This document shows, in pieces, positions 10,255 to 22,200 of a stretch of DNA of 64,000 nucleotides. The stretch is taken from assembly GCA_963924555.1 (NCBI GenBank), contig OZ004585.1, positions 3,671,488 to 3,735,487 of the forward strand, given 5' to 3'. Both the position numbers and the translations under genes were made by a program. Every line of letters starts with the position of its first letter. The first letter of the stretch is position 1. Source of the DNA: Crambe crambe. Taxonomy: Eukaryota; Porifera; Demospongiae; Poecilosclerida; Crambeidae. The notes under the pieces were generated by a model. The model had not been told where the DNA came from and searched no databases. It worked only from the letters and a program-made list of their open reading frames with translations.

Positions 10255-12945
10255 ATGGAAATTGATGAAGCAGATTTAGGTGATAATATGGATCAAAGTG
10301 ATGAAAAAACCCCAGATTTAAATGATGAAGGTATGTGTACTCATATCTATCATTTACTTGAACAAGCTTATTTGCATATTGTAGAACCAATAGAGTGTGA
10401 AAACTGTGGCGATCAAGCCACAGTTTTTTGTGAGCAGTGCAATAGTCACCACTGCAAGCAGTGTTCTAGTTTAAGGCACAAACATGTCACAAGAAAAAAT
10501 CACACTATCAAGAATCTACGTGATCAGAAGAAAGGTAATTCAATGGTCTGTTTTTAAAATAGAAACTATAGTCTAAATCATGCATAAATTCTTTGCTCAG
10601 TATTTTCAACATGGTTCATGGCATAATGGCAAAAAAATTTAATATTGCACATCTTCATTCCTGGCAAACAAATGCAATAGCTGCTGCTCTTAATGGCACA
10701 GGAAAGAGCATGTGTTATACTATACCTCCTCTTTATGATAACAAGACTGCCATCGTTATATCTCCAACAATCAGCTTAAGGACTGATCAAGTGAAGAAAT
10801 TATACTAGGTTCAGCACAGAGTAAGGATGTCACTCAACAGATGCAAAACAATGAATTCCGTATAATCTTCTCTACTCCGGAATCATTCTATGACACCAAA
10901 AAAAGAAGTCCCCGCCAAGTGTTTATGGAGATGGCAAACAGGGGGGAAATCTGCTTGATAGCCATTGACGAAGCCCATCTAATCATTAGCTGGCAGTCAT
11001 TCAGGTTAGTGGCTAATGGTCACATATCTGAGTTTCAAATGTATCATAATTATTTGTACAGACCTGAATATGGTTATCTTAGTGAGCTGGGTTCCCTATT
11101 CTCTAACATACCCCTCATGGCTTTAACAGCTACTGCCACCCCCTACATTCGAGATCAGCTTATCGATATCCTGAGAAATCCAATCAAAGAAATCAGCAGT
11201 GTAAACCGACCTAATATTGCATTGCATGCATATGAGCTAACAAAATTAGCACAAAATGGTTAGTGGTTAATTAAAGCTTTGGTAGCTTATACAACTAGTC
11301 TTGATGTACATATATTTCTGTATAGTGTCTTCAGCTTTCACTGTATGTAGCTGCCTGCTACCAACTTATTGAGTTAACATCTTAGGAGTAGCCTATCAGC
11401 TATAATTAACCTCTGAGTCAAAACTTTATTATTCACCATACAGTGATATACAGAAATGTGTATTATATCAAGTATAGCGTGCACTTATCACTGGAATATG
11501 GCAAGTTACTTCACTCGTAGGCTATATATTTTACTTGCCTTCAGCTCATAAAAGTACGGCCATGTGCCCTACTCGAACTTGTGAAATTACTTACCATATT
11601 CCACTCTGACTCGTGTAATAAGATAGTATTACATACCTATGTAAGTACTCAATCCAAGTTGCCGATCATCTTGGACAGCTAATTGGAACCAGCAGAACAA
11701 TTGTGTACACCGATTTTGTGAAGGATGTAGCACCTTTGGATATAGCTCTACGTGAGAAGGGAATAAAAAGTTGGAGCTACCATGGCAAGAACATGTCTAC
11801 ACATGACAAGGTGAAAGCTGTGGATAACTGGTGTCCTGAGGACTCAAATATCCAGGTAGAATATCACTATCTTTATAATTATAATGAATGCTAAATAATC
11901 GGTATTGTTGAATACTTAGGTCATGGTGTGCACAACTGCATTTGGGATGGGAGTTGATGTGCCCAATGTAGATGTCATTATCAGGATTGAATGTCCCTCA
12001 TCACTCGAAGAGTTAGTCCAGGAATTTGGGAGGGCTGGTAGAGATGGTCGCAAAGCAAAAGGTCAGCTTAATGTGTGTTACACAACATGTATATAATATA
12101 TTGTATTGTAGGAATTTTGCTTTTCAATGAAAGTGATCTACAGCATGCACTGTATTGGTGCAAGGACAAAAGTCAAGAATACGAGCACAGATTATTAAGT
12201 GATTTCCAAGCTGTCTGATTTTCCTAAACCAAACCAGATTTAATTGATGTTTTTATGTTCTTTTAATTTAGCAAATCATTATGGCAAATGCAGACGAAGC
12301 ATTATTTTGGAACATTTTGATGAGGATTTGCCTGAGAATCAAGTGGAAGTATTAGATGAATGCTGTGATGTGTGCTCCCAGTCAAGCTCAGTTGAAATGG
12401 TGGATTGTTCACATGAGATGAAATCCATTATTCAAGCAGTCAAGGACAGACCCAACAAAGGAGAAAAGAAGGTAATGTGACATCTGTAGTGTGAATTCAT
12501 AATATCCACAGATAGCAGAGTGGTTACGTGGCTATGCTGGTAGTTCATCAGTGAGGAATTTCAGTGATGAGTCTTCATCTATCAGTGAGGAGTCATCTCT
12601 TGGTGTTGGAGCTCATCTCCATCTGACAGAGACAGAATGGAGATTACGTGTCCGCCAAGCATGGCTGATAGGGCTTCTTGAACGAACCATGCAGCTTGGC
12701 TTTGGTTATGGTCGTATCAAGAACATGATTTTCAACTCATACAGTCTCACAGAAGCTGGACAAAAGTATGCAGCAGAATCACATTCTGTTGAACTGCCAA
12801 AGCTCAGAAGCAACATGAAGTCTGCTCGAGTTCAGACTGACAGCTCTCCAGATGCTACCAAACACACCAGACAGAGCAAAGGGACACATCTTCTCCCTGT
12901 CCTTACTAAATTTCTCTCTTCCAAGGATATATATAACTGGTACAT
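10255..12945 (+). pseudogene. B-box + RecQ-family helicase (transposon-borne), decayed
   Basis: Exon 1 encodes a B-box-like zinc finger (10396-10506: 'CENCGDQATVFCEQC', 'HCKQC', two distal His). The helicase follows: 'GTGKSMCY' (motif I) near 10694-10717, DEAH at 10967-10978, 'ALTATATP' near 11120, 'TTAFGMGVDVP' near 11940, 'QEFGRAGRDG' (motif VI) at 12019-12048, a RecQ zinc-binding part ('CRRSIILEHF', 'DECCDVCSQ') and an RQC-like winged helix ending in 'SYSLTEAGQKYA'. Introns are short: 11005-11061 splits the RecQ 'SFR|PEY' motif, and others lie at 12061-12111 and 12471-12511. Decay shows as roughly ten residues missing just before the P-loop and a frameshift near 10803. 11264-11640 is a longer intron or insertion. 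The reading may continue into the transposase. Confidence 0.8.
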
Positions 12946-12977
12946 AATTGAATAAAATGAGGATTATCACTTTCCAG

Positions 12978-14113
12978 GAAAATTTCGCTTACCATATCCT
13001 CATCGTCTTGGATTTGTGCCTGACATAACCACCCTCTCATTCTATGTCAAGGATGATGAACACTTTCTGTTCAATGACATACAGATATAGGCAAAGGCAA
13101 ATCAAGAGCTGCACGAAAGGTGCTTCTATCAGTGGATGGGAAGGAAGAAGAACTCTACTACCGTATAGCACCATGTGGAGGAGCTAAATATTGTTCAATT
13201 GAAGGTTGTTCCTTCACTATATCCACTAGGGAACACCGAGGATGCCCAGATCACCCAGATTCTCACATGACTCTTCAAGAATGTCAAGTGGAGTTCGTTT
13301 ATGTCTGGCCTGAAAAAGATGAAGACAAGAGGAGGTGGCTGTCAGGTATACTTAGAAGAGGGACCATGGAAGCAGATAATCTCCACAATCACCCTCTCCA
13401 TGGCTCTACCAAAGTACCATCTAAAGTAGTACATGATATTCAACAAGCTTTAAAACTAGATCCAACTCTAAAGACACATGATCTTATGACTGGTGAGTAT
13501 CCGATATTACAAGCTAGATTTTCATCTAGTGAACACATCTGCAGGTAAAGGAATGCCATACATGCCAGCAGCTGCTTCACTCTCAGCAGCACACAAAGGA
13601 CGGATTCAGAACATCAGAGCTGCTACCCTCAGAGAAACTAAAGAAGAAAGAAAACCTGGAGTTGTTAAGATGAAAGTGTTTGCTACTATAAAAGCCAGGA
13701 AGGAGCACTTGGGATACTCAGGTATGAAGCATGTTGTTTTGGATATTATAAACAGCTTCCATGCACCTTGCTTCTATTGAAGCCCTCACACATGTTATAT
13801 ATCTTTCAGAACATATGGAAGAGTATTTTGAACTTGGGCATGAATACATTTGTGATTACTCCCTCAATCCTTCTTACACATGGGTCTTGGCAATGAGTCC
13901 AATAATGGCTGGCATTTTGAGCAAAGCAGAATGTGTTGAAGTGGATGCAACATTTAGAGCTTCAATTGAACTGGAATATCTACTCAATGTTGTTTGCTTT
14001 GACTATGACTCTCTTTTATGTAAGTTTTTCAATACACAACAGGAATTCATACAGGATTTTGGGATTGGAGGGGGGAGGCATGCAGGGCTTAATAAATGTA
14101 TATCTATAATTTC

Positions 14114-14155
<42 letters not shown>

Positions 14156-15170
14156 GGAGGGGCCCTATTACACAAATGTGAAAATTTACCCCTTCAGGGA
14201 CTGTGGTCGCTCAAGTTAGGATGAATAAGCTGGACCTACACACATGCATTTAATGCTATTTTCAGAAAAAATGAAGGAAAAGCATCCCACCTTTGGAGTT
14301 GGAAAAACCTTGAAGGGAATCATAACAAATTGGTCAGACACACAGTTACATGGGCTCAGAGATGCAATAGGAGAGGAGACTACCAGTCAAGTGGTGAAAG
14401 GATGTCAGGTTAGGGAGACAATACACGTTAAGTAGAAAATGTAATGTCTTTTATGTTTATAGGTCCACTTCCAGCATTCAGTGAAACGTGTTAGCGACAA
14501 AATTAACAAAGGCTCGTCCACCAAGGCATACAAAGCATTCACAACTATCGCCTATGCAATACCTGCGGCCAAGACCAAGAAAGATGTAGAGTCCTTATTT
14601 TGAGTTCTGTCTGGAACTGAGCCACTCTCAGTAGCAATCAGTGTCTTCCCCAATCCATCAACATTGAAGGAATACGAGTCTGAGCACAAAATGGAAAATT
14701 GGGAGCAGTGTTCGCATTGGTGTGAGTGGTGGATGCGACCAAACCACCTCAGTAAGACAACACTAGCTACAGTATGTATATGAAAAGCATAAGGTGGTCT
14801 TATATTTTTAATAGTGATGTTATGTGGATGCCACTCATCTATAGATCGTCAGCAATTTGAAGAACTCCCAACTTCTACAAACGCTGTTGAATCATATAAT
14901 CGTTTTGGCAAACATACACACCGACAGCCTCTCAAGGTAGCCATGATGGCCACTTACAAAGAGGACATGGCCAAATCCCTGGAAATCATGGCCAGAAGAC
15001 AGGGTCTCACAACCAGCTATGAAAATCAGTCAACTAGTGCACGTGCCAAGCGTTCAGCCCAACAAAATCGTGCCCGCCAGAAACGTCTCAGAAGTGAGAA
15101 TGATGATCCTGAAGGACCCCCAGATACAAAGAGAAAGTTTTTTCCAGGTAGCTATTTTCATACCATGGTC
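12978..15170 (+). pseudogene. MULE-type transposase with zinc finger, decayed
   Basis: Spliced exons read: 'YPHRLGFVPDITTLSFYVKD' (12978-13085), a frameshift, then a zinc-finger part with 'CSIEGCSF' and 'CPDHPDSH' and a WRKY/FLYWCH-like 'NLHNHPLHG' (13110-13490). The DDE core follows, with 'VEVDATFRASIE' (first Asp codon 13944-13946), 'KTLKGIITNWSD', 'VVKGCQVHFQHSVKRV' across an intron near 14408-14461, and 'LPTSTNAVESYNRFGK'. The tail is basic. Introns are GT-AG: 13492-13545, 13722-13809 and one of about 240 bp holding a (tta)n run. Frame breaks near 13085 and 14266 and an in-frame stop near 14600 make it non-functional. An approximately 38-bp intron ('gtacat...ttccag') before 12978 could join it to the helicase as one long polypeptide. 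Confidence 0.75.
14115..14156 (+). repeat. (tta)n microsatellite in a transposase intron
   Basis: About thirteen 'tta' units. They produce a spurious poly-leucine frame; the run lies between the 'gtaagt' donor near 14020 and the next exon. Confidence 0.9.
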
Positions 15171-15249
15171 TAATTTCAATATTAGCTGCACATTTTCCAT
15201 GCATTATTTTAGACATGTATCAACAGGTATGTACTGTGTACACATGTAG

Positions 15250-16014
15250 GTGACACACCAGGTAGATCTACAAGCAAAAAACTAAGCCTCAGAAACAATG
15301 ATTCAAATTCCTCTGGTAAGTACCTGCTCAGTGATTAATGTGATGCCAACGTAACTATACGGTTCAGCATACGTATCTTTGCTTTATGTTTGCTCTTTCT
15401 TTATCAATTCCTAACAGCTCAAATGATTACAGATGACTGTCCATCACCAGAATATAAATGGTGGGTCAAGGAACTGGGCCTTCAGGAGTCTGAAAAATCC
15501 AAACTCAAAAACGGAGAGACTTACACATGAGTGCAGTAATTGCACTCTTCAATCGACAGTTTGAGGCTATATATGCCAAAGATGCTACAAACGATCATAT
15601 TCCAGAAGCCAGATAAAGTGAGCGGGGCTTTGGACGATCACATTCAAATTCACTTCACCAATGGCCATTGGGTGGTGTCTCAACTATACGAAGGGACAGT
15701 GAACCTATATGACAGTCTTAATGCTACTACGATTTCCGCTAACCTATCTGAGCAAATACAAGCCCTTTACTTCTGGTTGTGGTAGTGTCAGTCTCATCCC
15801 AGTCCAGAAACAGCCAAATGTGACAGATTGTGGACTATATGCCATAGCTAATGCCACATCATTAGCATATGGGGAGGCTCCTGAAAAGAATTTGTATGAC
15901 GAGAAAGAAATGCGGGACCACCTACTCTCCTGCTTTGAAGCAATGGTTCTCATTCCATTCCCCACTAAAAGTAGAAGTAGAAGGAAGACTAAATTAATCG
16001 TACTGTGTATTTAG
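15250..16014 (+). pseudogene. Ulp1-type (C48) cysteine protease, decayed
   Basis: The last gene of the RecQ/MULE element. The catalytic order of C48 proteases is visible: His in 'NGHWVVSQLYEG' (His codon 15666-15668), Asp in 'VNLYDSLNA', and Cys in 'NVTDCGLYAIANATSLAYG' (Cys codon 15829-15831). Upstream pieces 'CPSPEYKWWVKELGLQE' and 'SAVIALFNRQFEAIYA' fit the N-terminal part of the fold. Ulp1 proteases cleave SUMO-like proteins; transposon-borne versions are thought to help the transposase. Frames change near 15530, 15600 and 15770, so this copy is inactive. The stop at 16012-16014 lies about 75 bp before the right array. Confidence 0.75.
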
Positions 16015-16087
16015 TATTAGTGACATTAATTATTAATTTGAATGCATAGTGTATTGCTTCAGGTTTAAAGTACCCCCTGTCATTAAA

Positions 16088-16383
16088 TAGGTGCACCTTG
16101 CACTAAAGCTTCCCTATATTATTGTAGGAGAGATTTAGTGCACCTGGCACTAAATCCTCCCTATATATTATTGTAGGAGAGATTTAGTGCACCTGGCACT
16201 AAAGCTTCCCTATATTATTATAGGAGAGATTTAGTGCACCTGGCACTAAAGCTTCCCTATATATTGTAGGATAGATTTAACATTAATAATAGTGCTGTGT
16301 TCCACTAGTAATATAGGAGAAAGTTAGTGCCACATGTCACTAAATCTCCCCTATATATTATAGGGATTTATTTCATTTAGTGA
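16088..16383. repeat. Right subterminal array of palindromic units
   Basis: About five units, inverted relative to the left array: 'ggagagatttagtgcacct' + 'ggcactaaa.cttccctata'. The outermost part 'gtcactaaatctcccctata' through 'catttagtg' pairs with the left terminus. Confidence 0.9.
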
Positions 16384-16721
16384 AAGTTTATATATGCCCG
16401 CGTAGAAATACTCGAATTTAGTGGCAGCTCAATGCCCCTTCTTTCTCAGGCCTGGCCATGTGTTTATGCATGGTCGTAGCACCTGTTCGTCATGGTGACA
16501 TATGCGATAAAAATGTGTTTCCTTGGACACACCCATGCTATGGGTTTCTATGGTTCTTGCAATATTTTCGCGTACCAGCCCCTCCACAATCATAATTAAG
16601 AGGGCCTGGGAATGAGGCTATGCACCTTGAACATGACCTACATAATTATTATATATCTCAAATTTGACTCCCTAGTGTAAGTGGCCACTTACTTACTTAG
16701 TAATAACTTCACTCAACTTAC
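16384..16721. other. Spacer between the transposon and the kelch gene
   Basis: No gene. Downstream exons of the kelch gene, if any, would lie here or further left, but none was recognised. Confidence 0.4.
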
Positions 16722-17774
16722 CAATTAATGTTGCCTTGAAAACTTTGCGACTAAACAGATCAAATTCTGCTCTTCCACCTATCACAACAAGTTCTCCTGT
16801 TGATATGACAGTGCAGGCAGTACAATCAAGTTCAATAGGCAAGTTCCCCACATGCAGCCAGGGTTGCGTAAGGGATGAGTAGGCATGGATCTTAGAGGAG
16901 GTGGAAGAGGAGAAAGCATATCCCCCTACTGACACAAGGTGATGATGAAATGTCACACAACTTGACCATTTGAGAGGGGAACTAAATGTTTTCCATAGAG
17001 TTTCAGAGTCAAATGTTCGGTCGTTAGTTTGCAAGGAGGATAGGAGTGAGTCTAATTTGCAGTAAAATACAGAGTCATTCTGTCCATTTCCTCCCATGAA
17101 GTATAAGCACCCATCATGGATAGCGCATTTCATATAATAGCATGGCTGTGGTAGAGACTGCACATTTGACCACTTCCCCTTTTCCGATAAAACCTCCACT
17201 GTATCTACCTCCCCATGTACTCCCACACCACCTGCAACTACAATGCACTGTGTACTTCCAGTGTTGATAGCTGATGAAGCATAACGTTTCGTTAGCATTG
17301 GAGGTATTAGAGATGACTTCCATTTGCTTGATACACTTTTCCCCCATACTTTATTGGTGATCCCATCAGAATCCTCTCCACCAATAAGTACCAGTCGGGA
17401 GTGGTAGGTGGTGAGAGCATATCCACTGGTGGGTGTCTCCAATACAGACCAAGAGTTCAGATCAGTAGAAACAAACAACTTATTATAATAGGATATGTCA
17501 CTTCCTCCCACATAAATTTTGCCATGTACTGATACACACTGGGCATCACTTATACGGATTGGAAATTCACAGCACTCTTTGAAGTGGAATGTGACTAGAG
17601 GGTGGGAGATATCAACCTGCAAAAACACAAGTGGTATGAGAACAAGTGATTTCAGGTTGCAATACAGAACAGCAAAACCAACATTTACACAGCCTCCTTT
17701 CAAGTAGCCCAACTCCAAAGCCATTTGAAAGGCGGTTATGTAAATTTTGGTTTTGCTGTCACGTTGCAAGATCA
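16722..17774 (-). CDS. Six-blade kelch-repeat protein (partial, two exons)
   Basis: Two minus-strand exons. The first is 17774-17689, after a 'gattgcag' acceptor and ending at a 'gtaaat' donor. The second is 17616-16722, after 'ttttgcag' and ending at a 'gtaagt' donor at 16721-16716. Without splicing the frame stays open for 360 codons to a stop at 16693. Six kelch strands with the double Gly are visible: 'KIYVGGSD', 'RLVLIGGED', 'CIVVAGGVG', 'CLYFMGGNG', 'HLVSVGGYA' and 'ELVVIGGRA'. This suits a six-bladed propeller, a protein-binding scaffold. Exon 1 begins two bases into a codon, so 5' exons are missing. In sponges such propellers are often fused to signalling or ubiquitin-ligase domains, but that part is not visible here. 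The third-to-last kelch blade is preceded by a 'DSLLSSLQ' linker. Confidence 0.75.
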
Positions 17775-18773
17775 CTGCAATCTGCTGTAGACTAATTAAG
17801 TTTAATATAATTATTAAGCTTTATGGCCTAGACTCTAAAAATTATGCACATGTGAAAGGGTTACATCCACCACACAGCCAGTAGCAATTAGAATGCTTTG
17901 ATTTCAGCCTAACAATGTCTAGTCGATACTCTACAGTGTTCCGGAAAAAGTTTTATTCTGGAAAGAAGGCAAGATATCCAGCTACGTACTATAGTGCATC
18001 ATGTTGTATTCCCAACCATTACCTACTCTATCTGAAAGGCATGAGACTACAAGGTGAGCTCTGCGACTAGCATAGCTAGCTTGAGTGTTTCTATTTGCTT
18101 CTACTGCACTGATGATAATTCGAAATGACTTTGCACTGCTAACGAGATCCAGTCATGACTCTTGCCTGCATAGGCAAGTCACATGACCTATCACGATTAT
18201 TATCATTATACACAAAACCAAAACATAGTCTTATTAAATACCAAGAATAGGAAAAGGTATTTTCAGCCATGCAGACTCTTCAGCACTTAGCAGCAATTAA
18301 AGCAGCTGGGTGGGAGGCAGTGACCGTCATCTATGCAGTGACAGTCATGCTGCAGGGTGCCAACTGATTTCTAGAAAACCATGTGGATAGTAAACTGATT
18401 CCCTTTTCCTCTACATTTTCTATGCCAGTATACTTGGTTTGGAGTGTATGGAAGTGTGACTGATAAGTGAAGACTTTATTCTAAAACCATATACATTCCA
18501 CTAGTCCAAGTTGTCTAACTTAGAGGCCGCTATACACAGTGTGCATGTGCATGTAATAAACTAGTCTTGATATCTAATGGTATAGAGTCTTTTCACCACA
18601 TGATCCTGCTGAAAGCTGACTTCTTCAGATACCACTTATAAGTTAGGTATAGGCAGTTACAAGTTATGCAGTGAATTGGGCTAAACCTGCAGCAGAAGTT
18701 ATTCTTCTGTTGCAGCTAGTTGTTAATAAGTACGTATCCTTGGTACGAGAAGTCACTCCTTATGTGACATAAT
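17775..18773. other. Non-coding stretch upstream of the kelch exons
   Basis: No exon recognised that would supply the N-terminus of the kelch protein. Confidence 0.4.
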
Positions 18774-18912
18774 AGTTAGACAACAAGACCAAGGGATCTA
18801 CGGTCTATTTAGAAACCTGAGAGCCCTAGCGTCCCAAGCGCAGCGAGGGAGCTACTAAGGGCCCGAGGGTTTCTAAACAGACCGTAGATCCCGTTGGTCG
18901 AGGTGTCTAACT
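18774..18912. mobile_element. Fold-back MITE, family C copy 1
   Basis: Arms of about 45 bp: 'agttagac...gatctacggtct.tttagaaacc' pairs with 'ggtttctaaacagaccgtagatc...gtctaact'. The loop holds 'aagcgcagcgaggg'. The start 'agttaga' and the loop resemble the element at 25620-25734. Confidence 0.75.
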
Positions 18913-19532
18913 TATTTAGACTATGGCCAATCACTGGAGTTGTTTAACTTACCTCAACAAGCACTTGGAAACAATAACCATGGTTTTTAAATGCAACAAA
19001 CATGAATCAGAGCACCAATAACCGTGGCCACCACGATGCATTGCTAGAATTGGACCAATTGGAATGACCATCTTTACCGGGTTTTCATCCTACGACCTAG
19101 GGCAAGTGAATTCTAAGTGCCATAAGGCATGATTCTAAGAATAGAATTCACCAAATGGGCCAATGAGATTCCTTGATTGTGACTAGCTATAGTCTAAATA
19201 TCAGCTATACACCAGGGGCAGGTATGGATGTGTGTCACATGACATTTGAAAATGCTGCACTCATTGTCATGGATATTGTATTTAATAAAAATGCACTTGC
19301 AATTTGGATGACTCTACTAGCAGAGGTGTAGCAGTATTTTTGTGCATTGGTCAGGCAAATAGTCTCGCTAGTCAGGCTCTCCCCCATAATACCTGTAACC
19401 TGAGTGGTATGAAGAATCTGGTCGCAGCTAGTTGGCAAGAATATCTATACTAGCCGCTACTGAAGTGCAAATTGGCACACAGCCAATGGTATACGAGTTT
19501 AATATCACTATCATGCATGTTTAGGCCATACC
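18913..19532. other. Non-coding stretch
   Basis: Nothing recognised. The minus-strand open frame at 19235-19438 has no motif. Confidence 0.4.
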
Positions 19533-19803
19533 TATGTTTCGCGGCGAACTGGCTTTTGATGTGGGTATAAATGAAAATGATAATGATTCTCGTTATCATG
19601 GTAACATGAATTATTAAGAGCACAAAAATTTACTCCTTGGTTAGTCATATTGTTGGCCTGCCTAGTGGCAGGTTGTTTGCCTCACTTAGCTGTCACATTG
19701 AGCCAAGCTAAATTTGCCGTTTTGGGTGACTGGTGAGAGTTTAACCTTTATCATTTTCATTTTAAAATTGAAAAAATTGGGTGGGTAGGGCCCGCGAAAC
19801 ATA
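19533..19803. mobile_element. Possible small TIR element
   Basis: Short inverted ends only: 'tatgtttcgcgg' at 19533-19544 and 'ccgcgaaacata' at 19792-19803. There is no coding content. The short TIR makes this weak. Confidence 0.4.
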
Positions 19804-19978
19804 TAGCTAATAAAATTGGTATGGTCTTAGACAGCTACTGTTCTCATTGTACAATGAGTTACCTCATCACGCTTTTCCATTTCTCCGACTCAAATTCCCG
19901 CGAGCCACCAAGCTGCTGCCACGCCGGCCAAAGACTACACGACACCGCAGGGCGGCCCGGCCGGCCTAGCCTCTTTCT

Positions 19979-20015
19979 CAGTCTAATCGCCAGCGTTGGC
20001 GAGGCCCATAGGGCT
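19979..20015. repeat. 37-bp sequence whose inverse forms the centre of the giant palindrome
   Basis: Identical, in inverse orientation, to 22164-22200. It begins 'cagtctaatcgccagcg', nearly the same as the start of the left arm ('cagtctaatcgccagtgg'). The following 'aatac' is also shared with the centre. Confidence 0.85.
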
Positions 20016-20512
20016 AATACAGTCTAATCGCCAGTGGACGTAATTAATTACCACGTATTAGCGATGACGTCATAAATTGTAGTCGAAAAACAGAAATTGT
20101 GCGGGTGTTTTGTATGGACTGTAACTGCCTCTTAGAAGCCGAAGAAGCAATATGGAGAGCACTTTCTGCTAAAGATGAAACCTAGGTAAGTATTACTGCA
20201 CAGTAAACATTGTTGCAAGCTATAAACAGGCAGAAAATTCAGCTATATGTTGCCTCTGTTGCTTGGCTAGTTTCATCACGTCATAGTGTTTCTTGCTAGA
20301 ATTTTCGTTCCTAGCAGTGGACACTTCAGATTCTAGCTGGATCCTGTGTAGCATTGCTTGTATAATATACAGTAGCAATTTTGTGGATGTAAGTATTGCA
20401 AAATGCAAATGTCACACCCATTCATCCTGTCTTTCATTTAGTTCATGTTCTTCATCACTCTCTATATTATCTCCTATCAATTCTTCGTTCTGTTTCTGAA
20501 GTCCATCAATGT

Positions 20513-21206
20513 TTACAGCTCCATCACTGCTTCAGGATGATTGAGACTGTTGTCATAGCTATTTAAACAGTTGACACACTTGCATCCTGGTCCACATTTG
20601 TATGCTTGTCAATTTTCAGCCACACCCATTGAAACAAAATCCTGAACTCTTGCCATGTTTTCAGGAACGTCTAAGACACTTTGGACTTTTCCATCCAACC
20701 ATTTCCAGCTATATAGGTAAATGTATGTGTGTCAGTGAGCTAGAAATCGAATCTTAATTACATTTCTCAAACAGCTAACTTACCTGGAAGATCAATGTCG
20801 TTGGAAGTTGCATGATGCCACATCTGTAATACCACAGGGAGCGATTCCAGTGGAGCTTTAGAGCTTCGGTAGAGGGCATGGTCATGTCTGCTCACTCCCA
20901 CACTGTTCTCCTGATGATAGTGCAAGTCATGGAGAGACTCTGATTTCATTGAATAAAAGAGGGTGATTGGTGAAGATTGGATAAATATACTCTAAAATAT
21001 CCACAGCCAACAAGTCGGAGGGAAGGGGAGGCAGGATCTGCTGTCACTTGTCCTAGTGAACCACACAGTGTTTCATTATTGATGAAGGAGAAAAATGATA
21101 GAATGTAGAGAGAAAACTGGTATTCCCGATCCCATGAAAAAGGAGTACAGACATTAAGTGTGGTAGTAGCTCTTCTGTGATAGTGTTCAAAGAGAGATAA
21201 GGGCAT
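20513..21206 (-). pseudogene. Cys-rich-tail gene fragment, left arm copy
   Basis: The mirror copy of the fragment at 23156-23849, with the same frames on the minus strand (21206-20946, then 20949-20767, donor, and a last exon ending in a stop at 20513-20515). See that entry for the motifs. One residue differs ('FRVYLSNL' here). Confidence 0.55.
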
Positions 21207-22163
21207 TCTGATTCAGGAACCTATAGCATCTTTAGGATGAAAATCTTACTCCCAGGAAACATAATAGTATCAAACGTATGTGATACACATCTGTACCTAT
21301 CAAGAGAGAATATCAACCTTATCTGGGGTTGGCCTGGGGTATTAAAAGATTGGTGGTGCTGTATGTCAGTTTTTTACAGTTCTGAATACAATAAATTGTT
21401 TCTGTTCGTAGCTACCTGCTTGGTTGGGCAGCCATCAAGGATGGAAATTTTTAATGTTAGCTAAGGGTTTTCCTTTTGATTTGCTTCATGGAAGCCTGGC
21501 AGAGGTATCCGTGTCTGAAAGTATCCCATGATGATTAATAGTCAATCAATATTTTTAAGTGTGTATCTGAATGATCACTGCTTACAGAGTGACATGGTCC
21601 ATGGGCAAGGGTTGTCATTGCTATAGTGTGTGTATAGCTATAGTAAAAGATTTGGATGGACTACTGCTAGCTAATAGCTAATACCAACACACCATTCTTA
21701 TTCAGTAGGCCATTATATTCAATGAACAGTATAGCTTCAAGCTATGAGTAGCATTCAAAGGCTCTATAAAGCAAAGGCTGTATTACAGACATGCACTAAT
21801 GGACAGTTAATTTTATTACGCATAACATGCCACTTATAATAGGAGGAGCTCTACATACCTTCGAAGTAGTGGCAGGAAGTGTGAAATACAAATGTCACAG
21901 CCCACAACACGATTGATTATCACAACATCAAAGACCACAAAAATGTAGCAGCTGCTTCGCGCGTGCAGCTGCATTTGCTATTAAAATTATAGTGGAGTTA
22001 GTACCGTGCAAGGTGCAGCTACAGGCAGCTTTATGCCTTCTGTAAAGGGAAAATCTCGGCACTACAACTAAAAGAAGTGAATTTGACCACAAATACTCTC
22101 TCCGGATACTTCCGTAAACTGGTGAGTGATAAAAGTGCGTGTCTGTGCAATTAAAGTTGTATT

Positions 22164-22200
22164 AGCCCTATGGGCCTCGCCAACGCTGGCGATTAGACTG
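22164..22200. repeat. Palindrome centre (37 bp)
   Basis: The only non-symmetric part of the giant inverted repeat. It is the exact reverse complement of 19979-20015, just outside the left arm, and holds a small hairpin 'cgccaacgctggcg'. Confidence 0.85.

Larger units (their letters stand above)
9441..16383 (+). mobile_element. 6.9 kb RecQ/MULE/Ulp1 DNA transposon with palindromic-array ends
   Basis: Both ends start with the same roughly 47-bp inverted sequence: 'cactaaatgg...tagtgac' at 9441-9487 and its complement at about 16337-16383, roughly four-fifths identical. Each end then runs into a tandem array of about 47-bp units that are themselves palindromic ('gatttagtgc.aggtgcactaaatc'). Between the arrays, all on the plus strand, lie a B-box/RecQ helicase, a zinc-finger plus MULE-type transposase, and a Ulp1-type cysteine protease. 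Ulp1-bearing MULEs are known; a RecQ helicase on the same unit is not something I recall. All coding parts carry frameshifts or stops, so this copy is dead. Confidence 0.8.

Noticed and set aside
13761-14219. 152-codon frame with a poly-leucine run
   Set aside because: The leucines come from a (tta)n microsatellite in an intron; only the part before the 'gtaagt' donor near 14020 is transposase.
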